From NCBI RefSeq assembly GCF_006970865.1, contig NZ_CP035503.1, positions 1-64,000 of the forward strand: a stretch of DNA of 64,000 nt, read 5' to 3'. Under the pieces are notes generated by a model. That model was not told the DNA's origin, ran no database searches, and was given only the letters and a program-made list of their open reading frames with translations. Within the stretch, counting starts at the first letter, position 1; each line of letters starts with the position of its first letter. A program made the position numbers and the translations under genes. This document shows, in pieces, positions 26,793-38,210 of the stretch. Source of the stretch: Rhodoferax sediminis (lineage in GTDB: Bacteria > Pseudomonadota > Gammaproteobacteria > Burkholderiales > Burkholderiaceae_C).

Positions 26793-26821
26793 CGCAGGCG
26801 CCGCCGTCGGTGTCGCCTGCG
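26793..26821 (+). terminator. Hairpin after norB; remainder of gap empty
   Basis: CGCAGGCG and CGCCTGCG form an 8-bp perfect stem with a 13-nt loop, starting 4 bp after the norB stop. There is no T tract, so it may be rho-dependent or only stabilise the transcript. The rest of 26822-26993 has no supported gene; 26955-26999 carries a short dispersed repeat (AGACAGCTATTAAAAGAG). Confidence 0.4.
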
Positions 26822-26993
26822 TTATGACGGCGCGCACACGCCGGGGCGGGGCGGCCGCCCACTTCACCACGCCCGAGCAGCTGCTGGCGCCGCCGCGCAT
26901 CCGCTGAGCGCGTGCGCCCGCGCGTATTCAGCATTGAATCGGGCGCCAGCCCCTACAGACTCTGCGCAGACAGCTATTAAAAGAGAAGCAACC

Positions 26994-27734
26994 CTAGAGC
27001 GTGAGGGCGGCCAGCACCGCCAGCGGCGCGGTCTCCGCACGCAGCACACGCGGGCCCAGCGTCACCGGCAGGAAGCCGGCGGCCAGCGCGGAGGCCTCTT
27101 CGGTCGATGTCAGCCCGCCTTCCGGGCCGGACAGCAGGGTGACGGGGCCGGCGCCACCATTCGCGGCCTCGGCTAGCCGCTGCGCGTCGGGGCGCAGCGA
27201 CAGCAGCAGGCGCGTGCCGCGCACCGGCGCGTCGGGAGGCGCGGCGCGGCCGGCCTCGCTGGCCAGCCACTCGGCCAGGCTTTGTGCATCGTGAATCTGA
27301 GGTACGCGGTTGCGCCCGCACTGCTCGCAGGCGGCGCTGGCCACGGCGCGCCAGTGCGCCAGTTTTTTTCCGGCGCGCTCGCCCTTGAGCTTGAGCACGC
27401 TGCGTTCGGCCAGCAGCGGCGTGATGCTGGCCGCCCCGAGCTCGGCAGCCTTCTCCACCAGCCAGTCCATGCGCTCGTTGGCGCTGATGGCGGCCAGCAG
27501 GTGTACGGTGCGCACCGCTTCGCGCTCGACAGCGTGGTGCGCGCCGACGGCCACCTGCACATCGCTGCGGCCCATGCGGGTCACGCAGGCGTCCCATTCG
27601 CCGCCCGTGCCGTTAAACAGGGTGATGGCGTGGCCCGGCTGCAGGCGCAGCACCTGCACATGGCGCGCGGCATCCGGGGGCAGGTCCAGCGGGGTGCCGG
27701 TGGCGAGCGGCACGGGGCAGTAAAAGCGCGGCAT
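26994..27734 (-). CDS. rsmE: 16S rRNA (uracil1498-N3)-methyltransferase
   Basis: RsmE methylates U1498 of 16S rRNA. The 246-residue SPOUT-fold enzyme has a PUA-like N-domain (ending near 70) and the knot motifs LLSGPEGGLTSTEE and TLGPRVLRAETAPLA. ATG 27734 (MPRFYCP) fits the family. The spacer to amgK (27738-27803) carries an AT-rich dispersed repeat with GAGCTATCAAAAGAAGAGC. Confidence 0.95.
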   Translation of the reverse strand: MPRFYCPVPLATGTPLDLPPDAARHVQVLRLQPGHAITLFNGTGGEWDACVTRMGRSDVQVAVGAHHAVEREAVRTVHLLAAISANERMDWLVEKAAELGAASITPLLAERSVLKLKGERAGKKLAHWRAVASAACEQCGRNRVPQIHDAQSLAEWLASEAGRAAPPDAPVRGTRLLLSLRPDAQRLAEAANGGAGPVTLLSGPEGGLTSTEEASALAAGFLPVTLGPRVLRAETAPLAVLAALTL

Positions 27735-27803
27735 CAAATGGGGTGAGCTATCAAAAGAAGAGCAGGCTACGAAGGCAGGGTATGGACCGCAGCCGCTTTT
27801 TCT

Positions 27804-28934
27804 TTAAACCCGGCCATACGCGTAACCCGTGGCGGCCTGGGTGCCCTCGACCTTGTCGATCAGCCGCAAGAGCGGCGTGAGCTCGCGGTAGCGGCCCGCC
27901 GTGGCGCGGATGTAGCCGATGAAGCGCGGCGCATCGGCCAGGTACTTGGGTTTGCCGTCGCGCAGCGTGAGGCGGGCAAAGATGCCGGCCACTTTCAAAT
28001 GACGCTGCAGGCCCATCCATTCCACGCTGCGGTAGAACGCGCCGAAGTCGCTGTGCCAGTCCTCGAAGTCCATGAGGCCGGCCTGGCGTGCCTTTTCCCA
28101 GTAGCGGATGGTGATGTCGAGCACGAAGTCTTCTTCCCAGCTCAGGAACGCGTCGCGCATCAGGCTCGCAATGTCGTAGGTGACGGGGCCGTAGACGGCG
28201 TCCTGGAAATCGAGCACGCCGATTTGCGTATCGGCGGCCGGCGTGGGGGCCATCAAGTTCCTGGGCATGAAGTCGCGATGCACATAGACGCTGGGCGCGG
28301 CCAGGTTGCGTTCGACGATGGTGGCAAAGGTCTTGTCCAGCGTCTCGCGCAGCGTGCCTTCCACCGGCACGCCGCGGTGCCGCGCCAGGTACCAGTCCGG
28401 GAACAGCGCCAGCTCGCGCTGCAGCAGCGCTGCGTCATACGGTGGCAGCACGCCGGGGCGCGAAGCGCGTTGCCACGCCAGCAGCGCATCCACCGCCTGC
28501 AGGTACAGGCCCTGGTTGGCCTGCGGCCGCTCGCGGTCGATCATGTCCATCAGGGTCTGCGTGCCCAGGTCGCTCAAGAGCAAGAAGCCGCGGGCTTCGT
28601 CCCAGGCCAGGATATGCGGCACGTTCAGGCCGGCGTCCAGCATCAGGGCGGCAACCTTGACGAACGGGCGGCAGTCTTCCTGCCCGGGCGGCGCATCCAT
28701 GATGATGAAGGGGGTGCCAGTGGCCGAGTCGATGCGCAGGTAGCGCCGAAAGCTGGCATCGGCCGACGCCGCGCGCAGTGTGGCGCCTTGCAGCTGATAC
28801 GGCGCCGCCAGGCCGGCCAGCCAGTCGTGAAAGGCTGCCTCGCGCTGTGGGTCGGGCCAGGCCACGGCGCCAGGACCACTTGAGCCAGGTGCAACAAAGG
28901 GTGACGGCGCGGGCGGGGAGTTAAGTGGGCTCAT
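27804..28934 (-). CDS. amgK: N-acetylmuramate/N-acetylglucosamine anomeric kinase AmgK
   Basis: The 376-residue aminoglycoside-phosphotransferase-fold kinase has catalytic loop VYVHRDFMPRNLM (near 245) and Mg motif GVLDFQDAVYGP (near 268). In Pseudomonas the orthologue phosphorylates the anomeric hydroxyl of MurNAc for cell-wall recycling, and it sits beside lptD as here. The next enzyme, MurU, is encoded 20 kb away at 47694-48428. Its start is only about 107 bp from the divergent lptD start. The first 25 residues are Pro/Ser-rich and not conserved. Confidence 0.88.
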   Translation of the reverse strand: MSPLNSPPAPSPFVAPGSSGPGAVAWPDPQREAAFHDWLAGLAAPYQLQGATLRAASADASFRRYLRIDSATGTPFIIMDAPPGQEDCRPFVKVAALMLDAGLNVPHILAWDEARGFLLLSDLGTQTLMDMIDRERPQANQGLYLQAVDALLAWQRASRPGVLPPYDAALLQRELALFPDWYLARHRGVPVEGTLRETLDKTFATIVERNLAAPSVYVHRDFMPRNLMAPTPAADTQIGVLDFQDAVYGPVTYDIASLMRDAFLSWEEDFVLDITIRYWEKARQAGLMDFEDWHSDFGAFYRSVEWMGLQRHLKVAGIFARLTLRDGKPKYLADAPRFIGYIRATAGRYRELTPLLRLIDKVEGTQAATGYAYGRV

Positions 28935-29040
28935 GGATAATCCATTCTACAAACCCGGCCCGCTGCCGACCGACCGGTTTGCCGGTTTTGTTTCACCTAC
29001 TGCTGACCCGACAGACTCGCCTGATGGACCCCTTGATTTG

Positions 29041-31425
29041 ATGGACGACCCCAAACGCCGGGCACTGCGCTGCCGTTTCGTCCTCACGCCGGTGGCCTGG
29101 GTCGCGTGCGCGCTGCTGCACGGCTTGCCGGCGCGGGCCCAGGCGGTGGACGACGCGCCACTGATCCTCAAGCGCAGTACGCTGCTGCAGGAGAAGATTC
29201 CCGAGGCGACGCGCCAGCAGCTGCCGACGTTCGTGTCGGGCGAGCACCTGTCGGGTCAGACGGATCTGGACACCGAGGTGCAAGGCAACGCCGAGCTGCG
29301 CCGCGGCGACACGATGATCCGGGCCGACCGGATCGACTACAACCAGCCCGAGGATCTGGCCCGCGCGCATGGTGATGTTCATGTCAACCGCGCCGGCAAC
29401 GTCTATGAGGGGCCGGTGCTGGAGCTCAAGCTCGACGCGTTCGAAGGCTTCTTTACCCAACCCGACTACCGCTTTCTCAACAACGCCTACGGTCATGCCG
29501 AGCGGATCGACTTCATCGACGACAAGCACTCGGTCGCGCACAACGCGACCTATACCACCTGCCAGCGCAAGCCGGGTCCGAGCTGGATGCCTGACTGGAT
29601 TTTCAAGGCCACCACCTTGCAGTTCGACACGGATGAAGATGTGGGCCGGGCCGAGGGCGCGCAGCTGCGCTTCATGGACGTGCCGATCCTGCCGTTTCCG
29701 GATATGAGCTTTCCGCTCAGCGACAAGCGCAAGTCGGGCCTGTTGCCGCCCACCCTCGGCGTGAACAGCGTGAACGGCATCGATCTCGTGCAGCCGTACT
29801 ACTGGGACATCGCACCGAACCGGGATGCGACGCTGTCGCCGGAGCTGATGAGCCGGCGCGGCCTCAATCTCGGCGGCGAGTTCCGCTACCTCGAAGCGCC
29901 GTACCGGGGACAGATCAGTGCCAACTACATGCCTACCGACATGCTGCGCGATCGTGACCGCTGGTCTTATGCCACCACTGACTCGGGCACCATCAACACC
30001 GGCATTTCCAGCATCGGCAACCTGGGTTTCAACGTGAACCTGAACCGGGTCAGCGATGACAACTATGCGATCGACTTCCCGCATGCGCTGCCCTCGCTGA
30101 TCCAGCAGGTGCTGCCCAACGATGCGTCGCTGTCGTGGGCCCAGGGCCATTTTTCCGCCACCGCACGCACCCTGAAATGGCAGACGCTGCAGGAGGTGGG
30201 CTCGCCCATCACACCGCCGTATGACCGGCTGCCGCAGTTGACCGGCGCGTACACGCGGCTGGATGCGGGCGGCTTCGACTTTTCCCTCACGGGCGACTAC
30301 ACGCAATTCAGCGCCGACTCCAGGCTGACCCTGCAGCCCAACGCCAAGCGCTCGTATGCGCTGGCGCAGATCAGCCACCCGTGGCAGGCGCCGGGCTGGT
30401 TCGTGACGCCCAAGCTGCAGCTCAACGCCACCAGCTATGAGTTCGACACCCCGCTGACCAATGGCGCCAGCACGGCCTCGCGCGTGCTGCCCACTTTCAG
30501 CCTGGACAACGGTCTGGTGTTCGAGCGCGACGCCAGCTACTTTGGCCGCAGCTTTCGCCAGACGCTGGAACCGCGCGCGTTCTACGTGTACACGCCGTAT
30601 CGCAACCAGGGCCTGCTGCCCAATTACGACTCGGCGTTGAACGACTTCAATTTCGCCACCGTCTATACCGAAAACGCATTCAGCGGCAACGACCGTATTT
30701 CTGACGCCAACCTGCTCACGCTGGGCGTCACCACGCGGCTGCTCGATCCCGATACCGGGGCGGAGGCGGCCCGCTTCGGGGTGGCGCAGCGCCTGCGCTT
30801 CAAACAGCAGCAGGTCACGCTGCCTGGCGGCACGCCGGACCCGGCCGGTGTGAGCGACCTGCTGCTGGGCACCTCGATCAACTGGACGCCTCGGTGGTCG
30901 CTCGACGCCTCGGGCCAGATCAACCTCAAGACCCACGAGTCGCTCAGCTCCTCGATCGGTGGCCATTACAGCCCCGGCAGCTACCGGGTCGTCAACGCCT
31001 CCTATACGAAATACATCGACCCCGTGACGCCGGCCAACTCCAGCACCCAATGGGACCTCAGCTGGCAATGGCCGATCAACGACCTGTGGGGCGACAAAGG
31101 CAAGAACCTGGGGCCGGGGCTCGGGCAGGGCGAAGGTCGCTGGTACAGCGTGGGCCGCCTGAACTACAGTATGCTGGACCACAAGCTGGTGAATACCGTC
31201 ATGGGCCTTGAGTACGATGCGGGCTGCTGGATTGGGCGCATCCTGGTCGAGCAGTTGAGAACCAGCACCCTGACCACCAACAAGAGCGTCCAGTTCCAGC
31301 TCGAGTTCGTGGGATTTTCGCGCCTGGGCTCGAATCCGACACAGACGCTGCGCACAAACATCCCGGGCTACGATTACCTGCGCCAGCAAACCACCACGCC
31401 CAGCCGCTTTGGCAATTACAACTGA
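29041..31425 (+). CDS. lptD: LPS-assembly protein LptD
   Basis: LptD (794 residues from ATG 29041) is the outer-membrane barrel that inserts LPS on the cell surface with LptE. The chosen start gives a good signal peptide (basic MDDPKRRALRCR, hydrophobic core, cleavage after ARAQA). The N-terminal OstA-like jellyroll is about 60-210 (GNAELRRGDTMIRADRIDYN), followed by the large C-terminal barrel. A longer in-frame ATG at 28933 would touch the divergent amgK start and hide the signal peptide. The stop overlaps the surA ATG. Confidence 0.94.
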   Translation: MDDPKRRALRCRFVLTPVAWVACALLHGLPARAQAVDDAPLILKRSTLLQEKIPEATRQQLPTFVSGEHLSGQTDLDTEVQGNAELRRGDTMIRADRIDYNQPEDLARAHGDVHVNRAGNVYEGPVLELKLDAFEGFFTQPDYRFLNNAYGHAERIDFIDDKHSVAHNATYTTCQRKPGPSWMPDWIFKATTLQFDTDEDVGRAEGAQLRFMDVPILPFPDMSFPLSDKRKSGLLPPTLGVNSVNGIDLVQPYYWDIAPNRDATLSPELMSRRGLNLGGEFRYLEAPYRGQISANYMPTDMLRDRDRWSYATTDSGTINTGISSIGNLGFNVNLNRVSDDNYAIDFPHALPSLIQQVLPNDASLSWAQGHFSATARTLKWQTLQEVGSPITPPYDRLPQLTGAYTRLDAGGFDFSLTGDYTQFSADSRLTLQPNAKRSYALAQISHPWQAPGWFVTPKLQLNATSYEFDTPLTNGASTASRVLPTFSLDNGLVFERDASYFGRSFRQTLEPRAFYVYTPYRNQGLLPNYDSALNDFNFATVYTENAFSGNDRISDANLLTLGVTTRLLDPDTGAEAARFGVAQRLRFKQQQVTLPGGTPDPAGVSDLLLGTSINWTPRWSLDASGQINLKTHESLSSSIGGHYSPGSYRVVNASYTKYIDPVTPANSSTQWDLSWQWPINDLWGDKGKNLGPGLGQGEGRWYSVGRLNYSMLDHKLVNTVMGLEYDAGCWIGRILVEQLRTSTLTTNKSVQFQLEFVGFSRLGSNPTQTLRTNIPGYDYLRQQTTTPSRFGNYN

Positions 31426-32834
31426 TGCACCATTCCTTTTACTCCAACGCCTCCACCATGCTCCAACGCGTCCTCGCCCTCATCCTGGCCGGCCTGATGA
31501 CCTGGATGGCCCCGCCCGCCCTGGCTCAGGGTTTGCGCCCGTCACCCCAATTGGGTGCTGGCTCGGGCCTGCTGCGCGTGCCGACGCCGAGGCCGGCGTC
31601 CAGCGCACCGCGCCAGGCCGACTACATCGTGGCCGTGGTCAATTCCGAGCCCATCACCAACAATGAGGTGCAGGCGCGCCTGAAGCGCATCGAGCCGCAA
31701 CTGGCGCAGCAGGGCGGGCCCATTGCGCCGCACAATGTGCTGGTGCGCCAGGTGCTGGAGCGCCTGATCACTGAAAAGGCCCAGCTGCAGCAGGCCAAGG
31801 AACTGGGTCTGAAGGTGGACGAGGCCAGTGTCGACCAGGCCGAGCAGAATGTGGCGCGGCAAAATCAGGTGGATGTGGCCACGCTGCGCACCAAGCTGGC
31901 AGGCCAGGGCATCGAGCTCAAGCGGTTCCGCGACGAGTTGCGCAACCAGATCCTGCTGTCCAGATTGCGCGAGCGCGAAGTCGATCCCCAGGTCAAGGTG
32001 ACAGACCTCGACGTCGATCAATTTCTCCACGAGCAGCAGGGCAGTACCGATGGAAGCGGGCTGGAGATCAACCTGGCGCAGGTGCTGGTGGTGGTGCCTG
32101 AGGGCGCCAGCGACGCGCAGGTCAAGGCACTGCAGGCGCGCGCCCAGCAGGTGGCTGACCGTGCGCGTGCGGGCGATGATTTTGCCGCCCTGGTCAATGA
32201 ATACTCCGGCGCCAGCCGCGGCAACGGCGGGCAGATGGGGCTGCGCGACGCTGCACGCTACCCGGCGCTGTTTGTCGAGGCGACGCGCAATGCGCCGATC
32301 GGCGGCGTCGTCGGGCCGGTGCGCTCGGGCGCCGGTTTTCATATCCTCAAGGTGATCGACAAGCAGCGCGCGGACATGCCCGCGACCGTCACGCAAAGCC
32401 ATGCGCGCCACATCCTGCTGCGTACCGGAGCGCAGATGAGTGAGGCACAGGCGCGCGAGCGGCTGGCCGATTTCAGGAAGCGCATCCTGGCCAAGCAGGC
32501 CGACTTCGCCACGCTGGCGCGCGAGTATTCGCAGGATGGCAGCGCGCGCGAGGGCGGCGATCTGGGCTGGTCCAACCCGGGCCAGTATGTGCCGGAGTTT
32601 GAAAGCGCCATGAACAGCCTGGCGCCGGGCGAGATCAGCGAGCCGGTGACCTCGCGCTTTGGCGTGCACCTGATCCAGTTGCTTGAACGGCGCGATGTCA
32701 AGCTCACCGATGCGCAAAAGCGCGAGGTCGCGCGCAATATCCTGCGTGAGAAAAAACTCGAGGAAGCCTACGCCACCTGGGCGCAGGATCTGCGCGGGCG
32801 CGCCTACGTCGAGTACCGCGATCCGCCCCAATGA
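31425..32834 (+). CDS. surA: Periplasmic chaperone/peptidyl-prolyl isomerase SurA
   Basis: SurA escorts outer-membrane proteins, including LptD, through the periplasm. The 469-residue protein has a signal peptide (cleavage near PPALAQ), the SurA N-domain ([19 protein letters not shown]), and two parvulin domains (about 205-305 and 320-425; ARHILLRTG...[15 protein letters not shown]). Length is normal. It is translationally coupled to lptD; the in-frame ATG at 31458 would give a tighter signal peptide. Confidence 0.95.
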   Translation: MHHSFYSNASTMLQRVLALILAGLMTWMAPPALAQGLRPSPQLGAGSGLLRVPTPRPASSAPRQADYIVAVVNSEPITNNEVQARLKRIEPQLAQQGGPIAPHNVLVRQVLERLITEKAQLQQAKELGLKVDEASVDQAEQNVARQNQVDVATLRTKLAGQGIELKRFRDELRNQILLSRLREREVDPQVKVTDLDVDQFLHEQQGSTDGSGLEINLAQVLVVVPEGASDAQVKALQARAQQVADRARAGDDFAALVNEYSGASRGNGGQMGLRDAARYPALFVEATRNAPIGGVVGPVRSGAGFHILKVIDKQRADMPATVTQSHARHILLRTGAQMSEAQARERLADFRKRILAKQADFATLAREYSQDGSAREGGDLGWSNPGQYVPEFESAMNSLAPGEISEPVTSRFGVHLIQLLERRDVKLTDAQKREVARNILREKKLEEAYATWAQDLRGRAYVEYRDPPQ

Positions 32835-32836
32835 AT

Positions 32837-32925
32837 GTGGCCCCCACGCTTGCCACTGCGTGTGCTGCGCTGCCCCCCGAGGGGGCTGGCCTTGCTTGGG
32901 GCGGCCCTGCGCGGCGGCCGATAGC
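32837..32925 (+). repeat. Dispersed GC-rich repeat, family A, copy 5
   Basis: The best-preserved copy, nearly identical to that at 4437, runs GGCCCCCACGCTTGCCACTG, then GCTGCCCCCCGAGGGGGC, then CTTGCTTGGGGCGGCC. It fills the surA-rsmA gap. Confidence 0.9.
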
Positions 32926-32958
32926 TCCCACGCTACGACCGGGCTCGGCGGTACAAGG

Positions 32959-33744
32959 ATGAAGCACATTCCGCGCAAGCGCTTCGGCCAGCATTTCCTG
33001 ACCGACGCGGCCGTCATTGAGGCCATCGTGCGCGAGATCGGGCCAAAGCTTGGCCAGGCCATGGTGGAAATTGGCCCCGGTCTGGCAGCCCTGACGCAGC
33101 CGCTGGTGGAGCGCCTCGGCCAGCTCACGGTGATCGAACTAGACCGCGATCTGGCGCAGCGCCTGCGTGCGCACGGCCAGCTCACGGTGATCGAAGCCGA
33201 TGTGCTGAAAGTGGACTTTGCCCTTGTCGCACAAGCGCAGACAGCTATCGAAGCAATAGCAAATGGCAAACCCCGGCTGCGCGTCGTCGGTAACCTGCCC
33301 TACAACATTTCAACCCCGATCCTGTTCCACCTGCTTGGCTTTGTGGACGTGATCGAAGACCAGCACTTCATGCTGCAAAAGGAAGTGGTCGAGCGCATGG
33401 TGGCGCGGCCGGCGAGCAGCGACTACGGCCGCCTGTCGGTCATGCTGCAATGGCGCTACGCGATGGAAAACGTGCTGTTCGTGCCGCCGCAATCGTTCGA
33501 GCCGCCGCCGCGCGTGGACAGCGCCGTGGTGCGCATGGTGCCGCGGCAAAACCCCGCACCGGTGGATGTCGGGCGCCTTGGTGAAATCGTCCAGGTGGCG
33601 TTCAGCCAGCGCCGCAAGTTGCTGCGCCATACGCTGGGCCGATGGCTGCAAGAGCAGGGCTTTGCCGGTCAGTTCGACGTGCAGCGCCGGGCCGAGGAAG
33701 TGCCGGTAGACGAGTATCTGGACCTGGCGCTAGCGCTGATGTGA
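32959..33744 (+). CDS. rsmA: 16S rRNA adenine-N6,N6-dimethyltransferase RsmA (KsgA)
   Basis: RsmA dimethylates A1518 and A1519 of 16S rRNA late in 30S assembly. The 261-residue protein has motif [14 protein letters not shown], acidic VIELDRDLA, and catalytic motif [15 protein letters not shown] 32959 ([14 protein letters not shown]) has AAGG upstream. An AT-rich run at 33236-33262 (CAGCTATCGAAGCAATAGC) encodes TAIEAIANG and resembles the dispersed short repeats. pdxA, often between surA and rsmA, is absent here. Confidence 0.96.
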   Translation: MKHIPRKRFGQHFLTDAAVIEAIVREIGPKLGQAMVEIGPGLAALTQPLVERLGQLTVIELDRDLAQRLRAHGQLTVIEADVLKVDFALVAQAQTAIEAIANGKPRLRVVGNLPYNISTPILFHLLGFVDVIEDQHFMLQKEVVERMVARPASSDYGRLSVMLQWRYAMENVLFVPPQSFEPPPRVDSAVVRMVPRQNPAPVDVGRLGEIVQVAFSQRRKLLRHTLGRWLQEQGFAGQFDVQRRAEEVPVDEYLDLALALM

Positions 33745-33757
33745 CCCGTGCGGTCAT

Positions 33758-33788
33758 GTAAAAAGCCCGTCATCGGACGGGCTTTTTA
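33758..33788. terminator. Bidirectional terminator after rsmA
   Basis: TAAAAAGCCCGTC, loop ATCG, GACGGGCTTTTTA: a long perfect stem flanked by A and T tracts. It serves rsmA and the minus-strand genes ending near 33837. Confidence 0.93.
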
Positions 33789-33836
33789 CATGGCGGGGCT
33801 GATCCCGCCCCGGATTTGTGCCGGTCCCCTGACGGC

Positions 33837-34058
33837 TCAGGCCGCGGCTAGCCAGTAGCCCGAATTGAACGGGCTGCTCATGCGCAGCGCCAGCGGAGAG
33901 ATGTCCACCAGCAGGTCGGTCGGCATTTTCTCGCCCGACTCGGTTGTCAAATCGATGCCGGCCGGCGCGTCGCCGCCCTTGCCGTCGCTGTTTGCCTCTT
34001 TCGCCCGTTCTGCTTGGCTGGTGTGTGCAGAACGGGCTACAGAAAAGAATAGAAGCAT
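33837..34058 (-). CDS. Small hypothetical protein downstream of barstar
   Basis: This frame of up to 73 residues ends MPTDLLVDISPLALRMSSPF then NSGYWLAAA. Composition is protein-like (AKEANSDGKGGDAPAGIDL). It overlaps the barstar 3' end by 22 bp and ends before the shared terminator, so it could be the last gene of that unit. No family is recognised, and the true start is unclear. Confidence 0.4.
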   Translation of the reverse strand: MLLFFSVARSAHTSQAERAKEANSDGKGGDAPAGIDLTTESGEKMPTDLLVDISPLALRMSSPFNSGYWLAAA

Positions 34059-34438
34059 CTGAAGGGTATTTTTCGATCCCCCCAGTAATCTGCAGCGTCG
34101 CGGAAGATGTCCAGCAGCTGCTCGCGCGCCTCCTTGTCAAACTTGCCGTTGGCCGGGATGTGCTCGAGCACAATGACGAAGCCGGGCTGCGGCCCCGACT
34201 TGTGCAGCGGGTCGGTCATGCAGTCGTAGAGCGCATCAAAGTTTTTGCCGAAGTGGGCCGGAAACGTGAATTGCTGGGCGATCAAGTCCAGCACGTCCTG
34301 TTTGCTCTGGGCGCTGGCGAGGTTGGCGTACAAGAAGTGCTGACCCAGGTGCTGGGCAGCGTCCTGCAGTTCCTGCACCCGGAAGGCGCGGATCGACTGC
34401 ACGATGTTGGTTCTTACGGTACGAAGTGGTGTATCCAT
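34037..34438 (-). CDS. Barstar-family ribonuclease inhibitor
   Basis: The 133-residue cytoplasmic protein shows the barstar pattern FTFPAHFGKNFDALYDCMTD, with an acidic surface and a C-terminal DAADYWGDRKIPFRCFYSFL. It should neutralise the secreted RNase encoded just upstream (34527-34931) before export. ATG 34438 has AGAAG at workable spacing; ATG 34462 would add 8 residues and lies behind a CCGGCC/GGCCGG hairpin (34472-34488). A terminator separates it from the RNase gene. Confidence 0.85.
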   Translation of the reverse strand: MDTPLRTVRTNIVQSIRAFRVQELQDAAQHLGQHFLYANLASAQSKQDVLDLIAQQFTFPAHFGKNFDALYDCMTDPLHKSGPQPGFVIVLEHIPANGKFDKEAREQLLDIFRDAADYWGDRKIPFRCFYSFL

Positions 34439-34471
34439 CTCCGCTTCTCTTTCTATAGTCATAAATCCAAT

Positions 34472-34488
34472 CCGGCCTTGTGGGCCGG
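34472..34488 (-). other. Hairpin in the barstar 5' region
   Basis: CCGGCC, loop CACAA, GGCCGG on the coding strand. It lies between the RNase gene's terminator and the barstar start and may affect barstar translation or be a second weak terminator. Confidence 0.4.
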
Positions 34489-34517
34489 CACCCCAGTTTT
34501 TCAGGCTGGTTCAAAAT

Positions 34518-34543
34518 GCCGGATCGTCATTCGACGATCCGGC
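34518..34543 (-). terminator. Terminator overlapping the end of the RNase gene
   Basis: GCCGGATCGTC, loop GAAT, GACGATCCGGC (11-bp perfect stem), followed on the minus strand by ATTTTGA. The RNase stop codon (34527-34529) is inside the stem. It would limit read-through into the barstar gene. Confidence 0.65.
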
Positions 34544-34931
34544 GAAAACTGGCGTAATGGTCGCCCGTGTAATAACAGGTGTCGGGCGCCTGCACACGGC
34601 CGCCACACACGATGCGCCGGGCACCGCGGTCACGCGCATAGGGCGTTTTCACCGTGTACTCGTGGTAGTAGCCGCGCCTTTGCGCCGGCAGCTGCCGCTC
34701 GCGATTGCCAAACACCCCACCGTCCTTGTCATACGGAAACGGCCCGCCCTGACGGATCAGCTGGTAGGTTTCGCGCCCTTGTCGTGGCAACTCGGCAACT
34801 GAAACAGTCGGCAGCTTATCCACTTGCAGTGGCTGTCTGGCATGCACCAAAGTGGTGCCACACAGTGTCGCTGCCAGAAAAATACAAGCGAGTCCTGATT
34901 TACTTGTTCTGATGGTTGCGGCTCGCAACAT
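34527..34931 (-). CDS. Secreted barnase/RNase Sa-type guanyl-specific ribonuclease
   Basis: The 134-residue protein has an N-terminal signal peptide (hydrophobic core about 12-28, cleavage near VHARQ). A microbial N1/T1 ribonuclease domain follows, with catalytic Glu in YYHEYTVKTP, Arg in ARRIVCGG, and His in YYTGDHYASFRRI. It should cleave single-stranded RNA after guanine outside the cytoplasm. Starting at ATG 34931, AAAGG precedes it. The inhibitor is encoded next on the same strand. Confidence 0.88.
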   Translation of the reverse strand: MLRAATIRTSKSGLACIFLAATLCGTTLVHARQPLQVDKLPTVSVAELPRQGRETYQLIRQGGPFPYDKDGGVFGNRERQLPAQRRGYYHEYTVKTPYARDRGARRIVCGGRVQAPDTCYYTGDHYASFRRIVE

Positions 34932-34952
34932 TGAAATACGCCTTTCGGAAAC

Positions 34953-34968
34953 TCCGGGTTAACCCGGA
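34953..34968. promoter_or_regulatory. Perfect palindrome upstream of the RNase gene
   Basis: TCCGGGTTAACCCGGA is a 16-bp perfect inverted repeat with no spacer, 22 bp before the RNase ATG. It is a candidate operator, or a hairpin in the leader. Confidence 0.4.
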
Positions 34969-35010
34969 ATTTCAAGCCGCTAGTGTGCCGCAAGTGTTTC
35001 GGAAATGCAA

Positions 35011-35037
35011 GCGGCTGCCCAAATTTTGGGCAGCCGC
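35011..35037 (-). terminator. Hairpin after maeB
   Basis: GCGGCTGCCCAAA and TTTGGGCAGCCGC form 13-bp arms around one central base (a loop of several bases in practice). It lies about 50 bp beyond the malic enzyme stop. The following T content is weak, so it is a possible terminator only. Confidence 0.5.
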
Positions 35038-35086
35038 AGAGAGCGTTTTAGGGCTAAAAAGTTAGTGCTTGCTGTCTAAAAACAGT

Positions 35087-37396
<2,310 letters not shown>

Positions 37397-37528
37397 ACGG
37401 TGTCTCCGTCGGCTTCTGTAAGGGAGGTTCATTGTAGACCGCGCTATGCAGCGCCCCGGCACGGAAATCCGCCGCAAAACGGGACGCCGGCGCCACAGGC
37501 GCTACCATTGCCAAAACCCGTTTCAATC

Positions 37529-38200
37529 GTGAACTACACATTTCAATTCGGCGCGGTCTTTGCCGCCTGGCCGCTACTGCTCAAGGGCACGTGGATCACG
37601 ATCCAGTTGTCCGTCCTGGCGATGCTGGGCGGCCTGGCGGTCGCGATCGCTTGTGCCTGGGGCAAGACGGCGGGGCCGCGCGCGCTGCGCTGGGTCATCA
37701 ACACCTACATCGAGGTGATCCGCAACACGCCCTTCCTGGTGCAGTTGTTTTTCTTCTTCTTTGCGTTGCCGGCCATCGGCTTGCGCTGGTCGGCGCACAC
37801 GGCGGCGCTGACGGCGATGGTGGTCAATCTGGGCGCTTACGCCACCGAGATCATCCGCGCCGGCATCGAATCGATCCCAAAGGGCCAGATCGAAGCCGCG
37901 CTGGCGCTCAACCTCAAGCGCCACGAGATCTTCCGCTTCGTCATCCTCAAGCCCGCGCTGAAGGCCATTTTCCCGGCGCTGACCAGCCAGTTCATCCTGC
38001 TGATGTTGAGCTCGGCCGTGGTCTCGGTGATCTCCGCCGACGACCTGACATCGGTGGCGGCCAACCTGCAGTCGCAGACCTTCCGCAGCTTCGAGATCTA
38101 CATCGTGGTAACCGTCATCTACCTGGTGCTGGCGCTGTCCTTTTCCGCCCTGTTCAAGCTGGTCTACCAGTGGGGGCTGAGCTACCCCGACCGCCGGTAA
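37529..38200 (+). CDS. Polar amino acid ABC transporter permease, subunit 1
   Basis: The 223-residue HisM/GlnP-family permease starts at GTG 37529 (V/MNYTFQFGAVFAAWP). It has about five membrane segments and the EAA loop region IEAALALNLKRHEIFRFVIL that contacts the ATPase. It is the first gene of a four-gene import system: two permeases, a binding protein and an ATPase, in that order. Confidence 0.92.
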   Translation: MNYTFQFGAVFAAWPLLLKGTWITIQLSVLAMLGGLAVAIACAWGKTAGPRALRWVINTYIEVIRNTPFLVQLFFFFFALPAIGLRWSAHTAALTAMVVNLGAYATEIIRAGIESIPKGQIEAALALNLKRHEIFRFVILKPALKAIFPALTSQFILLMLSSAVVSVISADDLTSVAANLQSQTFRSFEIYIVVTVIYLVLALSFSALFKLVYQWGLSYPDRR

Positions 38201-38210
38201 CCCTCACACC

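Noticed and set aside
26824..26907. Short frame ending GGAAAHFTTPEQLLAPPRIR after norB
   Set aside because: It lies at the end of a norB shadow frame, with no ribosome site and no family match; too weak to annotate.
28933..29040. Longer LptD start at 28933
   Set aside because: It would overlap the divergent amgK start and place 36 polar residues before the signal peptide; ATG 29041 is more credible.
28993..31389. 798-codon frame antisense to lptD
   Set aside because: A shadow of a strongly GC3-biased gene, with no domain and no start context.
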